Notes: generated by a model from the letters alone, not told the origin. Counted from the stretch's first letter, positions 45,424 through 57,272 are shown. The stretch: DNA of 64,000 nucleotides from Stenotrophomonas sp. ASS1 (GCF_004346925.1 NZ_CP031167.1:3058001-3122000); one strand, 5' to 3'. A program made the numbers and translations.

Positions 45424-46614
45424 TCAATCGCCGATGCGTGCCTTCTGCCAGGGGCCCAGCATGGCGTTGAGCAGGCTGGCCTGTTCGTCGTCGCCGGTCA
45501 GCTCCCACATGAAGACGCCGGCCAGGCCCTGCTCGCGGGCGAACTGCGCACGCAGGCCGATCGAGCGCGGGTCTTCATAGCTGATGAAAACCTTCTGCTC
45601 GGCGTTGTACAGCCACGGGCTCTGCGCCTGTGGTTGCCAGTGCTTCGTCCAGCCCGGCTGGTCGAGATAGCGCGCCTTGATCACGCGCCAGTCGCCGGCA
45701 TCGGCCGGTGCACTGTAGGACTGGTACAGCCCATCCGGCGCATCGCCGGTGACCTTGAAGCCGCGCCCGTAGAACGGCACACCCAGCACCAGCTTGTGGG
45801 CTGGCACCCCGCGCTCGCGGTAGTACTGCACCGCGCCGGCAACGTTGTTCCAGCGCCGCAGTTCCGGCGCCAGCGGATCGGTCGGCACTTCATGCAGGGG
45901 CGCATTGAACGTCGACACCGCCGAGAAGCCGGTGCCCATGTCGTAGCTCATCAGGTTGATGAAATCGAACACCTTGGCCAGCGCCGGCAGGTCATAGCTT
46001 GCGGCTGGATCGTAGGGGCCATCGGTCTGCAGGCGACCGGCGGCCAGTGCGGCGGTCAACAGCATCGGCTGCCCCGCCTTGCGGCCATGCGCATCAAGGG
46101 CCACGCGGAACGCCTGCGCGAGCCGGGTCAGATTGGCGCGGTCCTGCGGGCGGTGTGCCAGCTCCTTCGGTCCGCCACTGACCGGGAACTCCCAGTCGAT
46201 GTCCACGCCATCGAAACTGCCAGCATGACGATCGAAGAACAGCGCCATGCATGAGTCGACCAGGCGCTTGCGGCTGCCCTCGGTCAGCGCTGCATCGGAG
46301 AATCCACCTGCCCCCCAGCCACCGATCGAGATCAGCGTGCGCAGATGCGGGTGCGCCTTCTTCAGCTCGGCCAGCGCCGCGAAGTTCTTCGGCGCTTCCG
46401 CGCCGATCGTGCAGCGCCCGTCCTGGATGGTGGAGAACGCGTAGAACAGATGGGTGAGGCGCTCGGCCGGAATGCTCGACACCGGGTAGCGCTCGGCCGA
46501 ACCACCGGGGTAGTAGGCACCGAAGATCGGCGGCTGCGCGGATGCCGCATGCACGGCAATGGGCAAGGCACCGGCAATCAGCACGGCAAGGGCAGCCACA
46601 GTCTGGCGGAACAT
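45424..46614 (-). CDS. Secreted GH18 chitinase
   Basis: 396 residues. Signal peptide MFRQTVAALAVLIAGALPIAVHA. Catalytic motif FDGVDIDWEF (DxxDxDxE, acid Glu142), SIGGWGAGGFS and INLMSYDMGTG. No chitin-binding domain. Degrades chitin or related GlcNAc polymers outside the cell. Confidence 0.93.
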   Translation of the reverse strand: MFRQTVAALAVLIAGALPIAVHAASAQPPIFGAYYPGGSAERYPVSSIPAERLTHLFYAFSTIQDGRCTIGAEAPKNFAALAELKKAHPHLRTLISIGGWGAGGFSDAALTEGSRKRLVDSCMALFFDRHAGSFDGVDIDWEFPVSGGPKELAHRPQDRANLTRLAQAFRVALDAHGRKAGQPMLLTAALAAGRLQTDGPYDPAASYDLPALAKVFDFINLMSYDMGTGFSAVSTFNAPLHEVPTDPLAPELRRWNNVAGAVQYYRERGVPAHKLVLGVPFYGRGFKVTGDAPDGLYQSYSAPADAGDWRVIKARYLDQPGWTKHWQPQAQSPWLYNAEQKVFISYEDPRSIGLRAQFAREQGLAGVFMWELTGDDEQASLLNAMLGPWQKARIGD

Positions 46615-46830
46615 GGGATCTCCCGGTTCGAAGGCGCAGCCACGTTAGCAAACGGAAGGGGTTGTGGGACGGTTGTCGTGGCATGTCGTCCAGTGGACAA
46701 GTGCATCCCGCCGGATGACGACAACACGCCAGTCATGCAACGACCCTCATGCACTGCAGCAGGACACACGCCGACGCCGCCTTCGCGGGCTCGCGCATCG
46801 GCTAAGGTAGCCGCGGACCTGCAACCGCGC

Positions 46831-47823
46831 ATGGACATGAGCACCGACCACGACAACCTCGACGACGGCGACCTGCTGGACGACGAAACCCTCGACGAAT
46901 GCCAGGCCCTGGAGGCACGCGCCTACGCCGCCTTCCGAGAGGGCGACCTGCAGCAGGCGGTGGCGCTGTTCGGTGAGCTGATCGCACTCGCCCCCGAAGT
47001 ACCGTACCTGCATTACATGCGCGGATTGGCGCACAAGTACCTGCGCGACTGGGCTGCCTCACTGCAGGACAACCTGCAATCGGAGCAGCTGCGCGGGGAA
47101 TTCGATGTCGCCACCGCCTGGAATGCCGGCATCGCGGCCACCGGCATGGGCAACTGGGCCGAAGCACGGCGCCAGTGGGCCCGCTGTGGCATCACCCTGC
47201 CCGAAGGCGAGGGCCCGATCGAGGGCCACTTCGGCGTGGCCTGCGTGCGCCTGGCGCCATGGTCCGACGCCGAGGTGGTGTACATGAGCCGCATTGATCC
47301 GGTGCGTGCACGCATCGACAACGTACCGCTGCCCGAAAGCGGCTTCCGCTTCGGCGACATCGTGCTGCACGACGGCGCATCAACCGGCCATCGCACCTAC
47401 GGCGAGCGCCAGGTGCCGGTGTTCAATGCCATGCAGCGCCTGCAGGCATCGGACATGGCGACCTTCACCGTGTTCGTGCAGTGCGATTCGGCCGATGACA
47501 TCGCTGCGCTGGAGGCAATCACCCTGCCCGGCATCGGCATGGTCGAGGACTGGACGGCTACCGTGCGCCGGCTGTGCCGCCGCTGCAGCTACGGCACGCC
47601 GCACCAGCATGGTGATGAGGCGCCAGATGAAGACCAATGGAGACGCGAACGTGACCTCGGCGTGGCCGCACAGGGCCGGGCTGCGGTGGAAAAGCTCATG
47701 GCGGTGTGGGTCGCTGCAGCCCCCGGCCGGGTGCTGGAGGCCATCGAACAGCGCGAGCACCCGATGAGCGACCCGGAGCCAGGCCAGGTCTGGTGGCTGG
47801 GTGAGGACGAAGAAGACGCGTAA
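46831..47823 (+). CDS. TPR-like repeat protein
   Basis: 330 residues from ATG 46831. First 35 residues are acidic; TPR-like helices follow (ALEARAYAAFREGDLQQAVALFGELIALAPEVPYLHYMRGLAHKYL). The C-terminal part (RFGDIVLHDGASTGHRTYGERQVPVFNAMQRLQASDMATFTVFVQ...) has CRRCSYGTPHQH, possibly metal-binding. Cytoplasmic; function unknown. Convergent with pnp. Confidence 0.75.
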   Translation: MDMSTDHDNLDDGDLLDDETLDECQALEARAYAAFREGDLQQAVALFGELIALAPEVPYLHYMRGLAHKYLRDWAASLQDNLQSEQLRGEFDVATAWNAGIAATGMGNWAEARRQWARCGITLPEGEGPIEGHFGVACVRLAPWSDAEVVYMSRIDPVRARIDNVPLPESGFRFGDIVLHDGASTGHRTYGERQVPVFNAMQRLQASDMATFTVFVQCDSADDIAALEAITLPGIGMVEDWTATVRRLCRRCSYGTPHQHGDEAPDEDQWRRERDLGVAAQGRAAVEKLMAVWVAAAPGRVLEAIEQREHPMSDPEPGQVWWLGEDEEDA

Positions 47824-47866
47824 GTGCAAGGACCAACGGTCCTCATCCACAGGATTCCAGGCAAAG

Positions 47867-47892
47867 AAAAAGCGGGCCGAAGCCCGCTTTTT
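47867..47892. terminator. Bidirectional terminator between the TPR gene and pnp
   Basis: AAAAAGCGGGC, loop CGAA, GCCCGCTTTTT: exact inverted repeat with A and T runs on both sides. Confidence 0.95.
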
Positions 47893-47914
47893 CAATTCAG
47901 CGATTCCAGAAGCG

Positions 47915-47961
47915 TGTCAACCAAGGTTGACACCTACCGTAATCGACCGGAGGTCGATTAC
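47915..47961. repeat. Two REP palindromes, one containing the pnp stop codon
   Basis: TGTCAACC-AA-GGTTGACA (47915-47932) with CCTAC next to it, and GTAATCGACC-GGA-GGTCGATTAC (47939-47961), which includes the pnp stop (47958-47960). Confidence 0.85.
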
Positions 47962-50066
47962 TCGGCGCTGGCGGCGTCGCCTTCTTCCACGGCCTTCATC
48001 GACAGGCGGATACGGCCCTGCTTGTCGACTTCCAGCACCTTGACCTTGACCACATCGCCTTCCTTCAGGACGTCGCCGACCTTCTCGACGCGATCGCTGG
48101 AGATCTGCGACACGTGGACCAGACCGTCCTTGCCCGGCAGGATCGTGACGAACGCACCGAAGTCCATGATCTTGGCGACCTTGCCTTCGTAGATGCGGCC
48201 CGGCTCGACGTCCGAGGTGATCTGCTCGATGCGGGCCTTGGCGGCCTGGGCAGCGATGGCGTTGACCGAAGCGATGACGATGGTGCCGTCGTCCTGGATG
48301 TCGATCTGGGTGCCGGTTTCCTTGGTGATGGCCTGGATGGTCGAGCCACCCTTGCCGATCACTTCGCGGATCTTGTCCGGGTGGATCTTGATGGTCAGCA
48401 GGCGCGGCGCGTAGTCCGACAGCTCTTCACGCGGAGCGGTCAGGCCGTGGGCCATTTCGCCCAGGATGTGCAGACGGCCAGCCTTGGCCTGCTGCAGGGC
48501 CTGCTTCATGATCTCTTCGGTGATGCCTTCGATCTTGATGTCCATCTGCAGGGCGGAGATGCCCTCAGCGGTACCGGCCACCTTGAAGTCCATGTCGCCC
48601 AGGTGATCTTCGTCACCCAAAATGTCGGACAGGACGACGAAGCGCTCGCCTTCCTTGACCAGACCCATGGCGATACCGGCAACCGGCGCCTTCACCGGCA
48701 CGCCGGCGTCCATCAGGGCCAGCGACGAACCGCAGACCGATGCCATCGACGAGGAACCGTTCGACTCGGTGATTTCCGAGACGACGCGGATGGTGTACGG
48801 GAAGGCTTCCAGCGACGGCATGACAGCCAGCACGCCGCGCTTGGCCAGGCGACCGTGGCCGATTTCGCGGCGCTTCGGGCCCATCATGCGGCCGCACTCA
48901 CCCACCGAGAACGGAGGGAAGTTGTAGTGGAACAGGAAGTTTTCCTTGTACTCACCGGCGACGGCGTCGATGACCTGGCCGTCACGGGCGGTGCCCAGGG
49001 TGATGGTCACGATGGCCTGGGTTTCGCCGCGGGTGAACAGCGAGGAACCGTGGGTACGCGGCAGCACGCCGGTCTTCACGGCGATCGGGCGGACGGTGTC
49101 CAGCGCACGGCCGTCGATGCGGACCTTGGTGTCCAGCACCGAGTCACGCATGGTGCGGTATTCCAGCTCGCCGAATTCCTTCGACAGCTCGGCCGGGTTC
49201 CAGCCTTCGGCGGCCACGCGGCCAGCCAGGGTTTCGACCACGTCCTTCTTGATCGCCGAGATGGCGTCACGGCGCTGCAGTTTGTCACGCACCTGGAAGG
49301 CTTCGCCCAGGCGCGGGCCGATGGCTTCCTTCAGGGCGGAGATCAGCGCGTCGTTCTTGGCCGGGGCTTCCCAGGTCGACGGCTTGGTGCCGGCTTCGAC
49401 GGTCAGCTCGTTGATCGCGTTGATGACCTTCTGCATCTCGCGGTGACCGAAGGTCACGGCGCCCAGCATCACTTCTTCGGACAGCAGCGCGGCTTCGGAT
49501 TCAACCATCAGCACGGCGTTGGAGGTACCGGCGACGACCAGTTCCAGCTGCGAGTCAGCCAGTTCGCTGACGGTCGGGTTCAGGATGTACTCGCCGTTCT
49601 TGTAACCGACCTTGGCAGCGCCGATCGGACCCATGAACGGGGTGCCGGCCAGGGCCAGGGCAGCGGAGGCACCGATCAGGGCCGGGATGTCGCCGTCCAC
49701 GTCCGGGTTCAACGACATGACCGTGGCGATGATCTGCACTTCGTTCTTGTAGTCTTCCGGGAACAGCGGACGGATCGGACGGTCGATCAGACGCGAGATC
49801 AGGGTTTCCTTCTCGGTCGCACGGCCTTCACGCTTGAAGAAACCACCCGGGATACGGCCGCCGGCGTAGAACTTTTCCTGATAATCGACGGTCAGCGGGA
49901 AGAAGTCCTGGCCTTCGCGCGCGCTCTTGGCGGCGACGGCGGTGACCAGCAGTACGGTGTCGTCCATCTTGACGATGACGGCGCCGCTGGCCTGACGGGC
50001 GACTTCGCCGGTCTCAAGCGTGACGGTGTGCTTGCCGTACTGGAAGGTTTTGGTGATTTTTGCCAC
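47958..50066 (-). CDS. pnp: Polynucleotide phosphorylase
   Basis: 702 residues, GTG start. 3'-5' phosphorolytic RNA decay, degradosome component. Two RNase PH domains (second with [20 protein letters not shown]), KH domain ([25 protein letters not shown]) and S1 domain ([34 protein letters not shown]). Confidence 0.98.
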   Translation of the reverse strand: MAKITKTFQYGKHTVTLETGEVARQASGAVIVKMDDTVLLVTAVAAKSAREGQDFFPLTVDYQEKFYAGGRIPGGFFKREGRATEKETLISRLIDRPIRPLFPEDYKNEVQIIATVMSLNPDVDGDIPALIGASAALALAGTPFMGPIGAAKVGYKNGEYILNPTVSELADSQLELVVAGTSNAVLMVESEAALLSEEVMLGAVTFGHREMQKVINAINELTVEAGTKPSTWEAPAKNDALISALKEAIGPRLGEAFQVRDKLQRRDAISAIKKDVVETLAGRVAAEGWNPAELSKEFGELEYRTMRDSVLDTKVRIDGRALDTVRPIAVKTGVLPRTHGSSLFTRGETQAIVTITLGTARDGQVIDAVAGEYKENFLFHYNFPPFSVGECGRMMGPKRREIGHGRLAKRGVLAVMPSLEAFPYTIRVVSEITESNGSSSMASVCGSSLALMDAGVPVKAPVAGIAMGLVKEGERFVVLSDILGDEDHLGDMDFKVAGTAEGISALQMDIKIEGITEEIMKQALQQAKAGRLHILGEMAHGLTAPREELSDYAPRLLTIKIHPDKIREVIGKGGSTIQAITKETGTQIDIQDDGTIVIASVNAIAAQAAKARIEQITSDVEPGRIYEGKVAKIMDFGAFVTILPGKDGLVHVSQISSDRVEKVGDVLKEGDVVKVKVLEVDKQGRIRLSMKAVEEGDAASAE

Positions 50067-50217
50067 GGAGGGTGTCCTTGGGGATGCTGTCTGCGAATTT
50101 GGACCGTCGGCGACCCTTGCCGCCAGCGGGTGGCCGGATCGTTCCGGCCTGAATCGGGGATTGCGGTACTACAAAACAAAACCGCGGCGCATCGCTGCGC
50201 CGCGGGGGATTCGTTGC

Positions 50218-50478
50218 TTAGCGACGCAGGCCAAGCTTCTCGATCAGGGCCTTGTAGCGCTCGACGTCCTTCTTCTTCAGGTAGTCGAGCAGGCTGCGAC
50301 GGCGGTTGACCATCTGCAGCAGGCCGCGGCGGCTGTGGTGGTCCTTCTTGTGGGTCTTGAAGTGGCCGGTCAGCAGTTCGATGCGGGCGGTCAGCAGCGC
50401 AACCTGGACTTCCGGGGAGCCGGTATCAGCCGAGCTGCGCTTGTTGTCTTCAATGACCTTCTGGGTGTCGATCGACAT
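50218..50478 (-). CDS. rpsO: 30S ribosomal protein S15
   Basis: 86 residues from ATG 50478, [33 protein letters not shown]... Central-domain 16S binder; represses its own translation in E. coli. Upstream of pnp by 151 bp. Confidence 0.98.
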   Translation of the reverse strand: MSIDTQKVIEDNKRSSADTGSPEVQVALLTARIELLTGHFKTHKKDHHSRRGLLQMVNRRRSLLDYLKKKDVERYKALIEKLGLRR

Positions 50479-50650
50479 TTCTTTTTCTCTGTGATGCGTG
50501 GCCGGCAGGAACGCGCTTCGCGCACCGCCAGGCTCGCCGTGGACTACGAGGATGAAACCTGCGCCAGGCAGGCTGCCGGAAAACGGCCGCGAAATTGTAA
50601 CGGTCGGGGGCTTCCGGGACAAGGACCGGGGCTGAACCGCCCGGGCCCGG

Positions 50651-51559
50651 TCAGAGGTTGAAACGACGCTGCGGGGCCAGCAGGCCGCTCTCGTCGACCT
50701 GGCCCAGGCCCTGGACAGCGTCGTCCGGACCAAACACCGCCACCAGGCCACGCGGCCAGGACAGATCGCGCTGGCGCTGGCCGACGCAGAAGCGGTGGGC
50801 CTGGTCGGCATCGAGGTCGACCCGCGGGTATTCAGCCAGGCCGGCCGCCAGCGGCAGCAGCAGCGCGTCCATGCCGGCCTCGTCGCCCGCCTCGACCATC
50901 GCCCGCAGCTGGTCCAGGGTGACCATGGCAGGCTCGCGGAACGGCTCGACCCAGAGCCGGCGCAGCGCGCTGATGTGGGCGCCACAACCCAGGCTTTCGC
51001 CGAGGTCGCGGGCCAGGCTGCGGATATAGGTGCCGGAACCACAGGTCACGCGCAGCCGCAGCCGTTCCGGCTGCTGCTCCAGTACCTCGATGGCATGCAC
51101 CTGCACCTCGCGTTCCGGCGCTTCGATGACGTCACCGCGGCGGGCCTTCACATACAGCGGCTCCCCACCCTGCTTCAGCGCCGAATAGATCGGGGCACGC
51201 TGGCGGATGTTGCCGGTCAGCGGCACCAGCGCCGCCTGCAGGGCCTCGGCACTGATCGCCGGCACCGGCCGCTGCAGCAGCACCTGGCCTTCGGAATCGT
51301 CAGTGTCGGTGGTCTGGCCCAGCATGATCTCGGCGTCGTAGGCCTTGGCCGAGCCGAGCAGCAGACCGGCAATCTTGGTCGCCTCGCCGAAGCACAGCGG
51401 CAACAGGCCGGTGGCCAGCGGATCGAGGCTGCCGGTATGGCCACCCTTTTCGGCACGGAACAGGCGACGGGCCACCTGCAGGGCGGCGTTGGAGCTCATG
51501 CCGGTCGACTTGTCGAGCAGCAGGATGCCATCCAGGCGGCGGAACTGAATTCGGGTCAT
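50651..51559 (-). CDS. truB: tRNA pseudouridine-55 synthase
   Basis: 302 residues from ATG 51559 ([24 protein letters not shown]). Catalytic Asp in [19 protein letters not shown]. Makes Psi55 in the T-loop of all tRNAs. 172 bp before rpsO. Confidence 0.97.
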   Translation of the reverse strand: MTRIQFRRLDGILLLDKSTGMSSNAALQVARRLFRAEKGGHTGSLDPLATGLLPLCFGEATKIAGLLLGSAKAYDAEIMLGQTTDTDDSEGQVLLQRPVPAISAEALQAALVPLTGNIRQRAPIYSALKQGGEPLYVKARRGDVIEAPEREVQVHAIEVLEQQPERLRLRVTCGSGTYIRSLARDLGESLGCGAHISALRRLWVEPFREPAMVTLDQLRAMVEAGDEAGMDALLLPLAAGLAEYPRVDLDADQAHRFCVGQRQRDLSWPRGLVAVFGPDDAVQGLGQVDESGLLAPQRRFNL

Positions 51560-51570
51560 GACAGGATTTT

Positions 51571-51658
51571 GTAGAGTCGAGCCATGCTCGACTGCTGCAG
51601 CGCGGTCTGCATCAGACATCGCGCAGCCGGAATGCAACAACGCCGGGCATGCCCGGCG
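51571..51658. repeat. SMAG/REP palindromes between rbfA and truB
   Basis: GTAGAGTCGAGCCATGCTCG followed by AC (51571-51592) and CGCCGGGCATGCCCGGCG (51641-51658), inside the operon gap. Confidence 0.8.
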
Positions 51659-51666
51659 TCGCGCGG

Positions 51667-52050
51667 TTATTCTTCGTCGCTCTCGCGACGCTTCTCAGCG
51701 GCCAACGTATCAGGCAGATCGCGCAGGATGTTGTCGATGTGCTCACCACGGTCGACCGAGTCGTCGTAGTGGAAATGCAGCTCCGGCACGTGGCGCAGCT
51801 TCATCGCACGGGCCAGGTCCATGCGCAGGCGATAGCCCAGCTCCTTCAGGCCGGCCACGGCTTCAGCCGAACGTTCCGGCATCAGCGCGGTGACAAATAC
51901 CTTGGCATGAGCCATGTCGCGGGTGATTTCCACGTCGGACACGCTCACCGAGGGCAACCCGTGCTCGCGCACGGCGTTGTGCACCAGGGTGCCGAGTTCA
52001 CGGCGCAGCTGGGCGGAGACACGGTCGGTTCGATGGAAAGTCTTGGGCAC
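51667..52050 (-). CDS. rbfA: Ribosome-binding factor A
   Basis: 127 residues from GTG 52050 ([23 protein letters not shown]). KH-like fold; late 30S assembly, cold adaptation. Acidic C-terminal tail. Confidence 0.95.
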   Translation of the reverse strand: MPKTFHRTDRVSAQLRRELGTLVHNAVREHGLPSVSVSDVEITRDMAHAKVFVTALMPERSAEAVAGLKELGYRLRMDLARAMKLRHVPELHFHYDDSVDRGEHIDNILRDLPDTLAAEKRRESDEE

Positions 52051-52075
52051 GCGGTCGGGCTCTCGATTCAAATGT

Positions 52076-52165
52076 GACCCGACCAAGGTCGGGTCCTACC
52101 AGGAGGAGCGGCCCGACCTTGATCGGGCCCCACCAGGGGGCGGACCGGCCCGTGAGGGCTGGTCC
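52076..52165. repeat. REP palindromes between infB and rbfA
   Basis: GACCCGACC-AA-GGTCGGGTC then CTAC (SMAG, minus orientation, 52076-52099), a related GCCCGACCTTGATCGGGC, and GGACC...GGTCC around 52142-52165. Confidence 0.75.
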
Positions 52166-52175
52166 GTTGCAGCAA

Positions 52176-54821
52176 TTACAGGGTGCGCGGCACTTCGATA
52201 CGCTCGAAGCACTCGATCTGGTCACCCGGCTTGACGTCGTTGTAGGCCTTCACCGCGATACCGCACTCGGTACCGTTGCGGACTTCCTCGACGTTCTCCT
52301 TGAAGCGACGCAGCGATTCCAGCTCGCCCTCGAAGATCACCACGCTGTCGCGCAGCACGCGGATCGGCTTGTTGCGCTTGACCACGCCCTCGATGACCAT
52401 CGAGCCGGCCACGGCGCCCAGCTTGGAGCTGCGGAAGACGTCGCGGACCTCGGCGATACCGATGATCTCTTCGCGGATCTCCACGCCCAGCAGACCGGAA
52501 GCCACCTGCTTCACCTGATCGATCACGTCATAGATGATCGAGAAGTAACGCAGATCGACGCCGTTGGATTCGATGATGCGACGGGCCGAAGCGTCCGCAC
52601 GCACGTTGAAGCCGATGACGGTGGCCTTCGAAGCGGCCGCCGAGTTGGCGTCCGATTCGGTGATGCCGCCCACGCCGGAGTGGATCACGTTGATGCGGAT
52701 GTCTTCGTTGGACAGCGCGACCAGTGCCTGGCTCAGGGCCTGCACCGAACCCTGCACGTCGGCCTTGATGACCAGGTTGAGGACCTGCTGGCCCTCGCCC
52801 TTGCCCAGGGTCGCCATGATGTCTTCCATGCGGCTGCCGGCGGTGGCGACCAGGCGCGATTCACGGCGCTTGGTCTCACGCTGCTGGGCAACGTCCTTGG
52901 CCAGGCGCTCGTCCTCGACGACCACGAAGTCATCACCCGCTTCCGGCACGCCGGACAGGCCCAGGACCTGCACCGGGATGGACGGGCCGGCGAACTCCGG
53001 CTGCTTGCCGGTTTCGTCGAACAGCGCACGCACGCGGCCGTACTGGATGCCGCACACCAGGTAGTCGCCCTTCTTCAGGCGGCCCTGCTGCACCAGCACG
53101 GTGGCGACCGGGCCACGGCCCTTGTCCAGCGACGATTCGATCACCACGCCCGAAGCGCGGCCTTCGTCGACGGCCTTCAGTTCCAGCAGTTCGGCCTGGA
53201 TCGAGATGGCGTCCAGCAGGTCGTCGATGCCCAGGCCGGTCTTGGCCGAGATCTCCACCATCTGGGTGTCACCACCGAAGTCTTCGGCCACGACCTGCTC
53301 GGACAGCAGTTCGTTCTTGACCCGCATCGGGTCGGCGTCGGACTTGTCGATCTTGTTGATCGCCACGATCAGCGGCACACCCGCCGAACGGGCGTGCTGG
53401 ATCGCTTCCTTGGTCTGCGGCATGACGCCGTCATCGGCGGCCACGACCAGCACCACGATGTCGGTCAGCTTGGCGCCGCGCGCACGCATCGAGGTGAATG
53501 CCGCGTGGCCCGGGGTATCCAGGAAGCTGATCACGCCCTTCGGCGTATCCACGTGGTAGGCACCGATGTGCTGGGTGATGCCGCCGGCTTCGCCGGTGGC
53601 GACCTTGGTGCGGCGGATGTAATCCAGCAGCGAGGTCTTGCCGTGGTCGACGTGGCCCATGATGGTGACCACCGGCGGACGCTGGGTGGCTTCGCCCTGG
53701 TTTTCACCGGTCGAGGCCAGAAGTGCGTCTTCGGCGTCGTTGTCGTTGGCACGGATCGCCTTGTGGCCGAGTTCTTCGGTCACCAGCGCGGCGGTGTCAT
53801 GGTCGATGGACTGGGTGATGGTGGCCATCACGCCCATCTTGAACAGCGCCTTGACCACCTCACCGCCCTTCAGCGCGAGCTTCTGCGCCAGGTCGGCCAC
53901 GGTGATCGTGTCGCCGATCGCCACTTCACGCACCACCGGCGCGGTCGGACGCTCGAAGGCGTGCGGACCTGCATTGTTGCCACCGCGCGACATGTCGCGA
54001 CGGCCACCGGCCTGGTTACGCCCGCCCGGACGACCACGGGTGTTGCTGTTGTTGCTGTTGCCACGGCGCGCGCGGTCGGCAGCCGACAGGTGCATCTGGC
54101 CGGCGAAACGGTCGCCCGGGCCACGCTCGTTGCGCGGCGCGCTGCGGTTGTTGCGGTCGTCGTTGCGCGGCGGCGGCGGAGCGCTGCGCGGCGCAGCCGG
54201 AGCGGCGGCCGGAGCACGCGGCGGGCGCGGCGCGGTTTCATCGATAGGAGCGCGCTTGGGCTTGCTGGCAGCCAGCGCCTCGGCAGCCTTGGCGGCGGCC
54301 GCAGCTTCCTCGGCGGCCTTCTTCTCGGCCTCTGCGCGTTCCTTGGCCGCAACCTCTTCCTCACGGGCACGGACGATGGCTTCGTCGCGCAGACGATCCT
54401 TCTCGGCCAGGGCCTGCTGTTCGGCAAGGTTGCGCGCACGCGACTCTTCCAGCTTGCGCAGGATGTCGGCGCGCTCTTCGTCCGGGGTCATGGCGCGAGC
54501 ACCATCCTTGACGTAGGTACGCTTCTGGCGCACCTCGACATTCACGGTCGTCTTGCTGCGACCGGAACTGACCGTCACTTCCTGCTGTTTCCGGCGGTTG
54601 AGCGTGATCTTCTTTGCAGACTGATCAGTTTCTTCCGGGGCCTGCTCGGGCTTGCCGTGCGAACGACGAAGGAAGCCCAGGAGCTTCACCTTCTCGGTGC
54701 TGGTCACGACCTGGTCGGGACCGCTGAACTTCATGCCGGCACCGGCCAGCTGTTCCAGCAGTTTTTCGACCGGCGTGTTGACCAGTTCGGCAAGCTTGCG
54801 GATGGTGGTTTGCTGCGACAT
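52176..54821 (-). CDS. infB: Translation initiation factor IF-2
   Basis: 881 residues. GTPase that delivers initiator tRNA. IF2_N domain at 1-50, Lys/Arg/Ala-rich linker to ~350 with Gly/Arg/Asn tracts, G domain with GHVDHGKTS near residue 388, DTPGHAAF and NKIDKSDAD, then domains II-IV. ATG 54821. Confidence 0.98.
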   Translation of the reverse strand: MSQQTTIRKLAELVNTPVEKLLEQLAGAGMKFSGPDQVVTSTEKVKLLGFLRRSHGKPEQAPEETDQSAKKITLNRRKQQEVTVSSGRSKTTVNVEVRQKRTYVKDGARAMTPDEERADILRKLEESRARNLAEQQALAEKDRLRDEAIVRAREEEVAAKERAEAEKKAAEEAAAAAKAAEALAASKPKRAPIDETAPRPPRAPAAAPAAPRSAPPPPRNDDRNNRSAPRNERGPGDRFAGQMHLSAADRARRGNSNNSNTRGRPGGRNQAGGRRDMSRGGNNAGPHAFERPTAPVVREVAIGDTITVADLAQKLALKGGEVVKALFKMGVMATITQSIDHDTAALVTEELGHKAIRANDNDAEDALLASTGENQGEATQRPPVVTIMGHVDHGKTSLLDYIRRTKVATGEAGGITQHIGAYHVDTPKGVISFLDTPGHAAFTSMRARGAKLTDIVVLVVAADDGVMPQTKEAIQHARSAGVPLIVAINKIDKSDADPMRVKNELLSEQVVAEDFGGDTQMVEISAKTGLGIDDLLDAISIQAELLELKAVDEGRASGVVIESSLDKGRGPVATVLVQQGRLKKGDYLVCGIQYGRVRALFDETGKQPEFAGPSIPVQVLGLSGVPEAGDDFVVVEDERLAKDVAQQRETKRRESRLVATAGSRMEDIMATLGKGEGQQVLNLVIKADVQGSVQALSQALVALSNEDIRINVIHSGVGGITESDANSAAASKATVIGFNVRADASARRIIESNGVDLRYFSIIYDVIDQVKQVASGLLGVEIREEIIGIAEVRDVFRSSKLGAVAGSMVIEGVVKRNKPIRVLRDSVVIFEGELESLRRFKENVEEVRNGTECGIAVKAYNDVKPGDQIECFERIEVPRTL

Positions 54822-54913
54822 TCGGATCCTATGATCTTGTGGGCGCCCCCCCGCATCTGGAGGTGGCGCGGATTCTACGCCCTGAGCGGCTCAGGGCCCT
54901 GTTCATTGCCGGC

Positions 54914-56425
54914 TCATTCGCCGCGTTCCAGTCGGGCGATCTCCTCGGCACGTGCGGCCAGGATCAGCGCAGCGGCGCGCGCCTGATCCAGCCCTTCGAT
55001 GCCGAAGTCCATGACCTCGTCGGCGGCCAGGTCGGACAGGTCCTCACTGGTGCGCACGCCGTGGCCGGCCAGCGCATACGCGGTGGCTTCGTCCATGCCC
55101 TTCAGGGACAGCAGATCCTGCGCCGGCTGGCCGTCTTCAAGGCCTTCCTCGACTGCCAGGGCCTCATTGAGCAGCGCATCGCGGGCACGAGCGCGCAGCT
55201 CTTCGACGATGTCTTCGTCGAAACCTTCCACGGCCAGCAGTTCGCCGACCGGGACATATGCGATTTCCTCGACGGTGCCGAAGCCTTCGCTCACCAGGAT
55301 GCCGGCGATTTCCTCGTCCACTTCCAGCTTGTCCATGAACAGCTGGCGGGCCGAAGCCTGCTCGGCCTCCGACTTGGCGGTGACCTGGTCCTGGGTCATC
55401 ACGTTGAGCTGCCAGCCGGTCAGGCGGCTGGCCAGGCGCACGTTCTGGCCGCCCTTGCCGATCGCCTGGGCCAGGCGGTCTTCGGCAACGGCCAGGTCCA
55501 TCGAGTGCTTGTCTTCATCGACGATGATCGACTGCACTTCGGCCGGCGCCATCGCGTTGATGACGAAGTTGGCCGGGTTGTCGTTCCACAGCACGATGTC
55601 CACGCGCTCGCCATTGAGCTCGTTGGACACGGCCTGCACGCGCGAACCGCGCATGCCGATGCAGGCACCGATCGGATCGGTGCGCTGGTCGTGGGCGAGC
55701 ACGGCGATCTTGGCGCGGTCGCCCGGATCGCGGGCGCAGGCCTTGATTTCCACCAGGCCCTGGCCGACTTCCGGCACTTCCAGCTTGAACAGCTCGATCA
55801 TGAATTCCGGGGCGGCGCGGCTGATGAACAGCTGCGGGCCACGCGGTTCCGAACGGACTTCGGCCAGGTAGCCGCGCACGCGGTCACCGGCGCGCAGCAC
55901 GTCGCGCGGAATGCCCTTGTCCTTCGGGATGAAGCCTTCGGCGTTGCCACCGAGGTCGACATAGATGTTGCCGCGCTCGGCGCGCTTGACCACACCGGTG
56001 ATCAGCTCACCCACGCGATCCTTCCATGCATCCACGACCTGCTGGCGCTCGGCTTCGCGCACGCGCTGGACGATGACCTGCTTGGCGGCCTGGGCGGCAA
56101 TGCGGCCGAAGTCCGGGTTCTCGATCTGCTCTTCGATGTAGTCGCCGACGTCCACGCCTTCGGCTTCATCGACGGCGTCCATCAGGCGGATCTGGCGGTC
56201 CGGCGATTCCATGACCACGTCATCGGCCACCACTTCCCAGCGACGGAAGGTTTCGTAGCTGCCATCCTTATGGTCGATGACCACGCGGGTCAGCACTTCC
56301 TCGTCGGGATAGCGCTTCTTCGCTGCCGAGGCCAGGGCGGCCTCGATGGCATCGAAGATCACTTCACGCGGCACGCCCTTCTCGTTGGCGACCGCGTCGA
56401 CTACCAGCAACAGTTCCTTGCTCAT
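54914..56425 (-). CDS. nusA: Transcription elongation/termination factor NusA
   Basis: 503 residues. N-terminal RNAP-binding domain, S1 and two KH domains (GSRVQAVSNELNGERVDIVLW), two C-terminal acidic repeats. 4 bp after rimP. Confidence 0.98.
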   Translation of the reverse strand: MSKELLLVVDAVANEKGVPREVIFDAIEAALASAAKKRYPDEEVLTRVVIDHKDGSYETFRRWEVVADDVVMESPDRQIRLMDAVDEAEGVDVGDYIEEQIENPDFGRIAAQAAKQVIVQRVREAERQQVVDAWKDRVGELITGVVKRAERGNIYVDLGGNAEGFIPKDKGIPRDVLRAGDRVRGYLAEVRSEPRGPQLFISRAAPEFMIELFKLEVPEVGQGLVEIKACARDPGDRAKIAVLAHDQRTDPIGACIGMRGSRVQAVSNELNGERVDIVLWNDNPANFVINAMAPAEVQSIIVDEDKHSMDLAVAEDRLAQAIGKGGQNVRLASRLTGWQLNVMTQDQVTAKSEAEQASARQLFMDKLEVDEEIAGILVSEGFGTVEEIAYVPVGELLAVEGFDEDIVEELRARARDALLNEALAVEEGLEDGQPAQDLLSLKGMDEATAYALAGHGVRTSEDLSDLAADEVMDFGIEGLDQARAAALILAARAEEIARLERGE

Positions 56426-56429
56426 TGGC

Positions 56430-57020
56430 TCACTCCGCGCGCGGCTTCTTTGCCGCCGGCTCGTTGGAAGAAGAATTCGTGTTCGGCTTCGGACGCTTCG
56501 GTGCCGGACCGGTCGGCTTGCTCGGGGCCAGCCCCAGCGCCACCCAGTCGGGCATGATCCGTGCCTTGTCGATGTTGTCGGCCGACACCACCACTTCGGT
56601 CTTGTCGACGATGAAGGTGATGGTGCCTGCGGCCTCGTCGGTCGCTTCGATACGGCCCTGCAGGCGACGACGGTTGTCCTGCGGCAGCTTCAGCGTGACC
56701 TTGGCCGATTCACCCTGGTGGCGAGCGAACTGCTCCAGGTTGAACAGCGGGCGATCCACGCCCGGCGAGGACACTTCCAGCGTGTAATTGCCGCTGATCG
56801 GGTCTTCGACGTCCAGCTGCGCCGACACTTCGCGGCTGACCCGCTCGCAGTCGTCGACATTGATGATGCGCTCGGGCTGTTCAGCCAGCGGCACGTCGAT
56901 GTAAAGGCGCAGGGTCGCACCGCCGGGGGCCGGCAGATACTCAACGCCCAGCAGCTCCAGGCCCAGCGACACAACGGTCGGGGCGAGCAGATTCGCGATG
57001 TCGGTTGCCTTGTCGCTCAC
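56430..57020 (-). CDS. rimP: Ribosome maturation factor RimP
   Basis: 196 residues, GTG start. 30S assembly. [24 protein letters not shown] and [15 protein letters not shown] are diagnostic. C-terminal Lys/Pro/Ser-rich extension ([19 protein letters not shown]) beyond the usual ~155 residues. Confidence 0.97.
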   Translation of the reverse strand: MSDKATDIANLLAPTVVSLGLELLGVEYLPAPGGATLRLYIDVPLAEQPERIINVDDCERVSREVSAQLDVEDPISGNYTLEVSSPGVDRPLFNLEQFARHQGESAKVTLKLPQDNRRRLQGRIEATDEAAGTITFIVDKTEVVVSADNIDKARIMPDWVALGLAPSKPTGPAPKRPKPNTNSSSNEPAAKKPRAE

Positions 57021-57089
57021 AGCCTGCCTTGATCTCTTGGTTGGGTGCCGGCCTTGGCCGGCGTGAAAACATGACGCCCCGGAAACGAC

Positions 57090-57112
57090 AAAGGGCCCGC
57101 TGGGCCCCTTTT
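57090..57112. terminator. Hairpin upstream of rimP
   Basis: AAAGGGCCC-GCT-GGGCCCCTTTT, 70 bp before rimP. The T-run favours the plus strand; on the minus strand TTTGTCG follows. Possibly a leader hairpin of the rimP-pnp transcript. Confidence 0.5.
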
Positions 57113-57272
57113 CCGGAAAGACTCCGGTGACTGGATTCCGGTTGCAACCTGCAGTGCCTGCCGGTTGCGGCCCTCCTTCCGGGTCCGGACTCCCGCCGGG
57201 AGGCCGCCTTCAGGGGTACTGCTAGGCCGCTGATGATAGCGGCTGCACCGCGCTGGTGCAAGGTGCGGACCT

